Notes under the pieces: generated by a model | Told to the model about the DNA's origin: nothing | The model's input: only the letters and a program-made list of their open reading frames with translations | Databases searched by the model: none | Part shown: positions 1-6,400 of the stretch, in pieces | How the letters are laid out: the number at the start of each line of letters is the position of its first letter | Numbering within the stretch: the stretch's first letter is position 1 | Position numbers and translations under genes: made by a program | NCBI GenBank assembly: GCA_003445095.1 | Contig: DLVS01000765.1 | Coordinates: 1-14,136, forward strand | DNA length: 14,136 nucleotides | Direction of reading: 5' to 3' | Source of the DNA: Verrucomicrobiales bacterium | GTDB lineage: Bacteria > Verrucomicrobiota > Verrucomicrobiia > Limisphaerales > UBA9464

Positions 1-1041
1 ATCAGCTACAGCCACGATTCGGCGGACCACGAAGAGCGGGTGCTCGGATTGTCGGAACGGCTTCGGACTGATGGGTTCGAAGCACAGATCGACCAATACG
101 TGGCCGGTCGACTCAAGGAGGATTGGTCGCGCTGGATGTTGGACCAATTGGATTGGGCGGATTCGGTGCTCTTGGTTTGTACCGAGACGTATTACCGGCG
201 TTTCCGCGGGCATGAGACTCCGGACGTCGGATTCGGCGTAGACTGGGAAGGAAACCTCATTACCAACGCAATTTACCAAGCGCGTAGCCGAACCAGGAAG
301 TTCGTCCCGATTTTGTTCACCGCGACGGACGCACAATTCATCCCCGAGCCGTTGCAGGGAAAGGACCGTTTCCTCCTGGATTCCGAAACCGCCTACGAAT
401 CGCTCAAATCCCATCTGACTGGCCGCAGCGGCGTCGAGCCTGGTGAGTTGGGTGAAATCGTGATTCAACCTCGCAAGACCGGGAAGCCGCTCACCTTTCC
501 CCAGTCGTCGCCGGGCATTTCCTCGGATTCCCTGACGGCCGACTCCAGAACGAGCAGCCCACTGTCGAGTTCGACGCCATCCGGCATCCACATTGGCAGC
601 ATCGATTTGTCTGGTGCGCAGGGCGCCATTGTCGCGCCCACGGGACCGGTTCACCAAACCTTCGGACCGATGATTAACACCGGGGGAGGTGCCTACGTCG
701 GCGGATCGATTGAAACAGGAGGTGGGAAGTTCGTGGCTGGGGATGACCAAAGTCAGACGACCTGGGCCACACCGAAACAATTCGCTGCCTTACTTCAGGC
801 GCTCCGCCAGAACCTCGCCGAGGCCAAGCTCGATCCGGATAGCCATGTCGAAATCGAACGCGATCTGACTTCGCTAGAATCGCAAGCGGCCAAGCCCGAG
901 CCGAGACTCAGTGTCATCGCGGCACGGCTCGGGAGCGTGAAGTCCATCTTGGAAAGTGGCGCTGGGATCGGGACTGCCGCCATAGGTTTAGCGCAGTTAG
1001 TCCAGCGCGGACTCGAAATGGCCCAACAACTGTTCCGATGA
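1..1041 (+). CDS. SEFIR-domain effector-like protein, 5' truncated by window edge
   Basis: The reading frame is open from base 1, so the gene starts upstream; the GTG at 40 lies inside the domain and is not the start. Codons 1-6 read I-S-Y-S-H-D, the box-1 signature of SEFIR (TIR-like) domains. The usual SEFIR blocks follow: a W-x-x-W-M segment, A-D-S-V-L-L-V-C-T-E-T-Y, and a V-D-W-E-G block near visible codon 83, whose Glu is a candidate catalytic residue by analogy with TIR NADases. The domain fills about 140 codons. After it come a Ser/Pro-rich linker, a signature shared with the next gene (595-669), a Gly-rich tandem repeat (673-747), and a C-terminal helical region of about 95 residues. 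Bacterial SEFIR proteins are known as immune effectors, some linked to NAD depletion; that role here is inferred. The stop overlaps the next ATG (ATGA), which implies translational coupling. Confidence 0.85.
   Translation: MSYSHDSADHEERVLGLSERLRTDGFEAQIDQYVAGRLKEDWSRWMLDQLDWADSVLLVCTETYYRRFRGHETPDVGFGVDWEGNLITNAIYQARSRTRKFVPILFTATDAQFIPEPLQGKDRFLLDSETAYESLKSHLTGRSGVEPGELGEIVIQPRKTGKPLTFPQSSPGISSDSLTADSRTSSPLSSSTPSGIHIGSIDLSGAQGAIVAPTGPVHQTFGPMINTGGGAYVGGSIETGGGKFVAGDDQSQTTWATPKQFAALLQALRQNLAEAKLDPDSHVEIERDLTSLESQAAKPEPRLSVIAARLGSVKSILESGAGIGTAAIGLAQLVQRGLEMAQQLFR
595..669 (+). other. Shared signature motif, copy 1 (inside SEFIR gene)
   Basis: These 25 codons follow the Ser/Pro linker of the SEFIR protein. 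Key residues are S-I-x-L-x-G-x-Q-G-A-I-x-A-P, then G-x-V-x-Q-x-F-G-P. By eye, 16 of 25 positions match the copy at 1083-1157 in the next gene. The alternation of small and hydrophobic residues suggests a beta-type assembly motif. No function is assigned. Confidence 0.75.
673..747 (+). repeat. Gly-rich tandem 12-residue protein repeat
   Basis: After one Ile codon, two successive 12-codon units (676-711 and 712-747) encode N-T-G-G-G-A-Y-V-G-G-S-I and E-T-G-G-G-K-F-V-A-G-D-D. They share a T-G-G-G-x-(Y/F)-V core. Similar short Gly-rich units occur in other bacterial STAND/TIR-type conflict proteins, as I recall. They may form a small beta-solenoid or an oligomerisation strip between the SEFIR domain and the C-terminal helices. 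Confidence 0.6.
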
Positions 1042-2144
1042 ACCCAGCGTCCAAGCCCGCCGAGTCTGGAGCCTTGAACGTGGATTCCATCAATCTGCCC
1101 GGCTCGCAAGGAGCGATCATCGCGCCCAGTGGCACGGTAACTCAGAATTTTGGGCCGACGGTCGAACAACTACGGGCGCTCTCCGAGGCTTTCACCCAGC
1201 AGGCAGGAAACACCCAGAATCAACGCGTGGTGTTCAGCGAATTTCGTGGCGTGATCGAGGCGTCGCGTCAGCAGATTCGGCCGATGTCGGATTACAAGAC
1301 CGCGCACGATCTGCTTCAAGAGATCGAATTGTCCGGCCGCGCTCTGCGGGACCAGGTGTATGAAGGCGATCAGTTGCTCTCGGCGCCGCAAATTCGTTGG
1401 CGGGCCCTGATGGGTGGACGGAATGAACTCACCCATCGCTTGCGTGAGTTGCGCGAGTTCCTGGCGCAATGTCCGTTTGGCGCCAACGAAACGTCCTTCG
1501 GCGACGATTTGCTCCGGGCCGAGACGGAACTCGCCGCGGCCTTTGAAACGCGTGATTTAGTGCGCCTCGACGGAACGATTCAGCTCGTTGCTGAAATCTT
1601 GGGTTCCCAACTTTCTCGCATGAACGACCGGCTCATCGGTGCGCTGGATGCCTTCAACCTCGTTCAGCTTGCCATCACGCTTCGGGCTTTGGCGGGTCGC
1701 CTTGGGGCCAACAGTGCGACTTCCATTGCCGCGCTCGATTCGTTGGATGCCGCCGGGCGTGAATTGGCCAGCCTGCGAGCCCTACATGATGAGCTGCAGC
1801 AATTGGACAATGAACTTCGCAACCTGGAGACGCTGCTGTGGGGTGACGTCGGTCGCTTTCGTACTCGCTGGCAAAGCCGCTTGAAACGGCGATTCGCATT
1901 GGCGCTGGATCATTTGGCGGCCCTCCAATTGTTGTCTCGCCTTTCGGTTGTCGCCGAGGCGCTCGACGCCGCCCTGCAAAACGCGGTTGCTCCAGGGTCA
2001 GTCGTGGACTCATTCCTTGAAGTCCGGAGTGAATTGCTGCAGGTATTTAATCGCGTGGACCGTGATTTACGCCGTCGTTGCGAGGCCCTGAGGGATGCTG
2101 ACGGTCCGTTGGGGGCCGTGCTCGATAGCCTTCCGAGAAACTGA
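1038..2144 (+). CDS. Helical adaptor-like protein of unknown function sharing a signature with the SEFIR protein
   Basis: I recognise no named family for this 368-residue protein. The ATG overlaps the stop of the SEFIR gene by 4 nt, so translation is probably coupled. Residues 1-15 are polar. Residues 16-40 carry the signature shared with the upstream protein. From about residue 45 to the C-terminus the sequence is almost entirely predicted helix, rich in Leu, Ala, Glu and Arg. One stretch near residues 230-275 has many Leu/Glu/Asp heptad-like spacings, which suggests a coiled coil or helical bundle. There is no signal peptide, membrane segment or catalytic motif that I can see. Its position between a SEFIR effector and a STAND NTPase, and the shared motif, suggest an adaptor or scaffold that joins the two; that is inference. 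Confidence 0.85.
   Translation: MNPASKPAESGALNVDSINLPGSQGAIIAPSGTVTQNFGPTVEQLRALSEAFTQQAGNTQNQRVVFSEFRGVIEASRQQIRPMSDYKTAHDLLQEIELSGRALRDQVYEGDQLLSAPQIRWRALMGGRNELTHRLRELREFLAQCPFGANETSFGDDLLRAETELAAAFETRDLVRLDGTIQLVAEILGSQLSRMNDRLIGALDAFNLVQLAITLRALAGRLGANSATSIAALDSLDAAGRELASLRALHDELQQLDNELRNLETLLWGDVGRFRTRWQSRLKRRFALALDHLAALQLLSRLSVVAEALDAALQNAVAPGSVVDSFLEVRSELLQVFNRVDRDLRRRCEALRDADGPLGAVLDSLPRN
1083..1157 (+). other. Shared signature motif, copy 2 (inside helical adaptor gene)
   Basis: This is the partner of the 595-669 motif, at residues 16-40 of the helical protein. It keeps S-I-x-L-x-G-x-Q-G-A-I-x-A-P and G-x-V-x-Q-x-F-G-P. Substitutions relative to copy 1 are mostly conservative (V to I, T to S, A to S). 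Confidence 0.75.
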
Positions 2145-5100
2145 TTCGCCCGGTCCGACTGACGTATCTATGGAATCCTCCGAACAAGGTTCGCCGATTC
2201 GTGGGCGGCTCGAGCCTGAGCGCGATCCCACGGACCGTTTCTCTTCCATCGTCGAGCTCCAAGACACGCACGACCACTTGTTGGGTAAACGAGACGCGCT
2301 GCCGTCCTCGGCGGCAGATCAAGCGGCGTTCTGGGAAGAAGTCCACCGATTCGTTAGTCGCGCGCAAAATACTGGCGCTTGGCTCGATGTCAGTCGTGAT
2401 CGGCGAATTGCCCAGAGCGTCCTCGATTACTGGGCCAGCGCCCTGTACCGCGCCGACCAATCCGTCCCGAATGCCCGACTCGCTGAGTTCGACCCCAGCC
2501 TCGCACCTCAACTGCCAGATGAGCCTTGCCCGTACCAGGGTTTAGCGGCGTTTCCCGAGCCAAAAAGTCCGTTTTTCTTCGGGCGGGATAGTCTGATTCG
2601 CCGAGCCACCGAGCGCCTTCAGAACCGGGAACGATTTCTGGCTGTGGTGGGCGAATCGGGAAGTGGCAAATCTTCGTTCGTTTTGGCCGGGTTGGCTCCG
2701 CGACTCAGGAACGGTCGCATTCATCCGCCGGGTTCGTGCCGCGTGGTGACGATGGTCCCGGGCTCCAACCCGTTCGCAAACCTGACCAAGGCCTTGGTGA
2801 AGGAGTTTGGGGCCGACCAAAAGTTGTCGCTCGAGCTCAAGGCCCGGCTCGTGTTTGCCGCGGATGGGTGCCGTCGTGAATCCAGCTACCTGGCCGCGCT
2901 CATGAGGGATCTTAGCGCCGAGCCAGTGGCCTTAGTCGTCGATCAGTTTGAGGAAATCTTTACTTTGGGTGGTCACGCCAGCAGCGACCGAGATCCATTC
3001 GTGACACAACTGCTGGGCGTGACGGAATCGGAGAACCGCCAAGACGTGGCGATCGTCACGCTGCGGACGGATTTCACTGACACGGTTGTAAGGGTGCCCG
3101 GGCTACGTGACCGATTTGAGGCGGCCAAGCTCGACGTGGGCGCGCTCGACTTGAACGAACTGCGGGCCGCCATTGAGATGCCCGCCGCTCAGGTCGGGTT
3201 AAGATTTGAAGAAGGAATCGTGGATGACTTGATCACCACCATCCTGGGCGAGCGCGCGGGACTTCCGTTGCTGCAATTCGCCTTGCTCAAGCTGTGGAAG
3301 GCGCGTCAGCGAAATCGGATCACTCGTCAAGTTTATCAAGCGGTGGGTAATCCTCGTGAGGCCTTGGGTCGAGCGGCCGACGCGTTTTACCGTGATCTGC
3401 TGCCGCAGGACCAGGCGACGGCACGGCGCATTCTCCTCAAAATGGTGCGCCCGACGGAAGGCCGTGAGTTCACCAGCAACCGTATTCCGCGAGTGGAGGT
3501 GTTTCGCGAAGGAGAAGCGCGCGACCGGGTGGAACGAGTGTTGGGAGAGTTGGTCGCGGAAGGATTGGTCAAGGAATCTCCGGGCGAAACGGAAGGCGAC
3601 GCTCAGATCGAAGTGGCGCACGAAGCTTTGGTGCGAAATTGGCCATTGCTGGCCGGCTGGTTGGATGACGAACGTGTGGAGCTGCGCCAGCGCCGGTTGC
3701 TCACTGACCGCGCGCGCGCCTGGAAGGAAGGCCGGGCCAGCCTGCTTCGAGTTCGAGAGCTTGAGGATGCTGCCCGACTCGACGATTTGGATTCATTGGA
3801 GCGCGAGTTCGTTGGCGCGAGTCGCGAGGCGATGGCTCGAGAGGAACAAGAGAAGGAGGCGATGCGGCTGAAAGAGATCGAGACCAAATTCAGGGAAGAG
3901 TCCCGGCAGCGAGAACTGGAGCAGTCGATTCGGCAGGTTCGCCGGGCACAACGAACAGCCATGGTCATGATCATTTTGGCCGGGATTGCTTTGGCTGCAG
4001 GAGCTCTCGCGATCGCGCAAAAGCGCCGAGCCACGGCGAGCGAACAGCGCGCGCTCGCCAATGAAATACAGGCTCGCGCCAGTGACGCCAAAGCCCAGGA
4101 AAACGAGCTCCAGGCTCGCGTGAGTGCCCTTACCGCCAACGTCCACGCGGAGTTGGCCCGTCCGGAACGCGATTCGGCCATCGCCTTGCTGCTCGCTCGC
4201 GAGGCGGTGGCACAAAGTCGGCGGCTCTCTAATCGCCCCAGTGTCGATCTCTTCGCCACCTTGGCGTCCGCGGTCGACAACGCGCCCCCGCGAGTCCGCA
4301 CCGTTACCGTTCCTGACTTTTCGTCCTTCGACCTTTGCGCCGATGGCAAATCGTTTGTCACCGGTGCTTTCGACGGGACGATCCGCCGGTGGGATTTGGA
4401 AACCGGCCAGGAGCGGAGACTCTTTGGGCAACACGAAGGCCCGGTATGGGCGGTGGCGTGCAGCGGGAATGGGCGAGTAATGAGCGGAGGCCAGGATAAC
4501 TTGGGCCGGTTGTGGGATTTGGAAACCGGACAACAAATTCGCGTCCTCGGTGACCTGGGGACCAATGTCGCGTCGGTCGCGATTAGTCCGGACGGAAAGT
4601 GGGGTCTGACGAGCGCCGATACAAATGCTGTACTTTGGGACCTTGAAGACGGACGCAAGGTACGCACGTACGTTGGACACACCGAACCCGTGCTGGCGTT
4701 GGCTTTCCGCTGGGATGGAAACGCGTTTCTCACGGCCAGCTCCGACCGGACCGCCAGACTTTGGTACACCGCGGGAGGAACCGAGCCGGTGGTCTTCCGC
4801 GGACACAGCGGTGCCGTGAGCGCGGTCGCCTTTAGCCCAACAGGTGATAAAATTGCGACCGGGAGCTGGGACAACACCGCGCGTTTGTGGGACGCCGACA
4901 CAGGTGCGCCGATCAGTAGACTGCATGGACACCAAAATTCCGTACAAGCAGTGGCCTTCAATCCGCGAGCGGATCACTTGGTTACCGGGAGTTTCGATGG
5001 TTCGGTAAGAATCTGGGATGCCGAGAGTGGCCAGGCGCTCCGTGAGTTTCCGGCACATAGTGGGCCCGTACTGGCGGTGCGCGTGAGCACCAGCGGTGAG

Positions 5101-6138
5101 TCATTCATCACCGCGGGAGAAGACGCGACTGTCCGTCAGTGGGATTGGGAGCAAGGTGGTGAAAGCCAGCTTTTACGGGGTCATCAGTCGCCCGTTTCGG
5201 CGGTGGTCTTTAGCCCGGATTCCACGAGGGTCTTCACTGCTAGTTGGGATAAGGTGATCAAAGCGTGGGATGCAGTGACGGGGAAATCGGTTGCTTCGTT
5301 CGAGGGTCACGACGACATCATCACGTCGATGGCGATTAGTCGCGACGGCAACCTGTTGCTGACCGGGAGTTGGGATAAGACGGCGCGCCTCTGGGAGGTC
5401 AGCTCGGGCAAATTCTTGCGAAGCCTCACCGGACACGGAGGCTGGATTTATGCTGTTGCTTTTTGCCCTGACGGAAGCCGGGCCGCGACCGCCAGCCAAG
5501 ATGGCACCGCCCGAGTTTGGGATGTTTCCACCGGACAAGAACTGCTGGTTTTCCGTGGGCACCCCATCGCAGTGAAAGCGGTGGCTTATAGTCCGGACGG
5601 AAAAAACATCCTGACCGGTGCCTGGGACGGCGCGGCAAAATTGTGGGATGCGCAAACCGGTCAGGAAAAGGGAACATTCCGGGGTCACCAAGCGTTGGTC
5701 TCGGCGGTGGCTTTCAGTCCGGATGGAAGACAGATCACGACCGGCAGTGGGGACAAAACGACTATTCTCTGGGACGTGGATACTGTTCAGCAACGGAAGG
5801 TATTTCGCGGGCATCAAGGTGAAGTCACTGCGGTGGCCTTCAGTCCGGATGGAAAACGGATTGTCACGGCGAGCGACGATCGCACGGCCAAACTGTGGAA
5901 CGTCGACACCGGCAGCGAACTACGCACTGCCCGCGGCCACACTGCCTCCGTCCTGGCTGTCGCGTTCCAGCCGGATGGAAAATCCTTTGCGACTGCGGCG
6001 CAGGATTACACTGCGCGTATTTGGACGACCGAAATCGACGAAATGATGGTGCAAGCGCTCCGTCGCATCCATCGCGACCCGCCGGGCTTGACGCCAGAAG
6101 AGCGAGAACGTTACGGGTTGCTGCCGAAAGGCCGCTGA
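2095..6138 (+). CDS. nSTAND1-type NTPase with transmembrane segment and 14 WD40 repeats
   Basis: This 1347-residue protein is a probable NTP-dependent sensor and switch. Residues 26-142 are an uncharacterised helical N-terminus. The nSTAND1 domain begins at C-P-Y-Q-G-L-A-A-F (residue 145). It has Walker A G-E-S-G-S-G-K-S (186-193), Walker B V-V-D-Q-F-E-E (D283, E286, E287), a T-L-R-T-D-F motif after it, and a winged-helix-like end with H-E-A-L-V-R at 509-514. A charged helix (about 570-620) leads to a single hydrophobic segment at 621-642. A second helical linker follows, then fourteen WD40 blades (734-1312). The start is uncertain. ATG 2095 has GAGG at 2082-2085, 9 nt upstream, but overlaps the previous gene by 50 nt. 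ATG 2170, in frame, avoids the overlap but lacks a ribosome site and would give 1322 residues. The family is used in bacterial signalling and immunity; the ligand here is unknown. Confidence 0.92.
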   Translation: MLTVRWGPCSIAFRETDSPGPTDVSMESSEQGSPIRGRLEPERDPTDRFSSIVELQDTHDHLLGKRDALPSSAADQAAFWEEVHRFVSRAQNTGAWLDVSRDRRIAQSVLDYWASALYRADQSVPNARLAEFDPSLAPQLPDEPCPYQGLAAFPEPKSPFFFGRDSLIRRATERLQNRERFLAVVGESGSGKSSFVLAGLAPRLRNGRIHPPGSCRVVTMVPGSNPFANLTKALVKEFGADQKLSLELKARLVFAADGCRRESSYLAALMRDLSAEPVALVVDQFEEIFTLGGHASSDRDPFVTQLLGVTESENRQDVAIVTLRTDFTDTVVRVPGLRDRFEAAKLDVGALDLNELRAAIEMPAAQVGLRFEEGIVDDLITTILGERAGLPLLQFALLKLWKARQRNRITRQVYQAVGNPREALGRAADAFYRDLLPQDQATARRILLKMVRPTEGREFTSNRIPRVEVFREGEARDRVERVLGELVAEGLVKESPGETEGDAQIEVAHEALVRNWPLLAGWLDDERVELRQRRLLTDRARAWKEGRASLLRVRELEDAARLDDLDSLEREFVGASREAMAREEQEKEAMRLKEIETKFREESRQRELEQSIRQVRRAQRTAMVMIILAGIALAAGALAIAQKRRATASEQRALANEIQARASDAKAQENELQARVSALTANVHAELARPERDSAIALLLAREAVAQSRRLSNRPSVDLFATLASAVDNAPPRVRTVTVPDFSSFDLCADGKSFVTGAFDGTIRRWDLETGQERRLFGQHEGPVWAVACSGNGRVMSGGQDNLGRLWDLETGQQIRVLGDLGTNVASVAISPDGKWGLTSADTNAVLWDLEDGRKVRTYVGHTEPVLALAFRWDGNAFLTASSDRTARLWYTAGGTEPVVFRGHSGAVSAVAFSPTGDKIATGSWDNTARLWDADTGAPISRLHGHQNSVQAVAFNPRADHLVTGSFDGSVRIWDAESGQALREFPAHSGPVLAVRVSTSGESFITAGEDATVRQWDWEQGGESQLLRGHQSPVSAVVFSPDSTRVFTASWDKVIKAWDAVTGKSVASFEGHDDIITSMAISRDGNLLLTGSWDKTARLWEVSSGKFLRSLTGHGGWIYAVAFCPDGSRAATASQDGTARVWDVSTGQELLVFRGHPIAVKAVAYSPDGKNILTGAWDGAAKLWDAQTGQEKGTFRGHQALVSAVAFSPDGRQITTGSGDKTTILWDVDTVQQRKVFRGHQGEVTAVAFSPDGKRIVTASDDRTAKLWNVDTGSELRTARGHTASVLAVAFQPDGKSFATAAQDYTARIWTTEIDEMMVQALRRIHRDPPGLTPEERERYGLLPKGR
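4294..6030 (+). repeat. Fourteen WD40 repeats, about 126 bp each
   Basis: I count fourteen blades, each built on H-x(3)-V-x-A-V-A-F-S-P-D-G, then T-x-x-x-D, then (L/I)-W-D. The first blade lacks the leading His, and blade 2 is degenerate. Fourteen equals two seven-bladed propellers. In the last blades the period is exactly 126 nt: the A-V-A core starts at 5578, 5704, 5830 and 5956. Codons there are close to identical, for example the F-S-P-D-G segments of blades 12 and 13, which points to recent blade duplication or gene conversion. Confidence 0.9.
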
Positions 6139-6281
6139 AACTCGACGGGATGGGTGCAGACCGCAATGCCCCCGGGGGCCTCGATTAGGTTCGGGAAGCA
6201 TGAAGTTTTCCGAGCGCCAAGCCGGTGCGCACATTCAGGGCAGAACGCGGGCCGCCGTCTCGTCTGCGATCGACAAGTTGC

Positions 6282-6311
6282 CTTGGCAGATTGTACTTCG
6301 TCTTGGCAGAT
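6282..6311. promoter_or_regulatory. 10-bp direct repeat with 20-bp period in intergenic region
   Basis: CTTGGCAGAT occurs at 6282-6291 and again at 6302-6311, two helical turns apart, about 90-120 nt before the GH63 start. Each copy contains TTGGCA, one base from a -35 consensus, but no good -10 lies at 16-18 nt. The arrangement fits a dimeric regulator operator and could also be chance. The rest of 6139-6400 shows no gene and no terminator with a T-tract. Confidence 0.3.
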
Positions 6312-6400
6312 CCGGGTAACTCCGAGAAGCTGCGGAAAATCGGTTTACCGGCACACGAGCTGCGCACACTAGGATGAACGAACTGCTGAACGTTTAAAGA

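Noticed and set aside
40..42. GTG as the start of the SEFIR gene
   Set aside because: The frame is open upstream to base 1 and encodes the essential I-S-Y-S-H-D box, so the true start lies outside the window.
3603..4961. 452-codon open frame on the minus strand across the STAND/WD40 gene
   Set aside because: Its translation is Ser/Arg/Ala-rich with no domain sense, and the opposite strand encodes clear WD40 blades. It is an antisense shadow of biased codon use.
4294..6030. The 126-bp repeats as a CRISPR-like or mobile DNA repeat
   Set aside because: The units are in-frame WD40 blades with no spacers. The periodicity is fully explained by protein repeats.
6168..6179. Perfect palindrome GCCCCCGGGGGC after the STAND gene
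   Set aside because: It has no loop and no following T-tract, so it is not an intrinsic terminator; it is a plausible chance event in GC-rich DNA.
6374..6397. Seven-codon leader peptide M-N-E-L-L-N-V just before the GH63 gene
   Set aside because: There is only a short AGG in front and no stem-loop or regulatory codon run that would make an attenuator.
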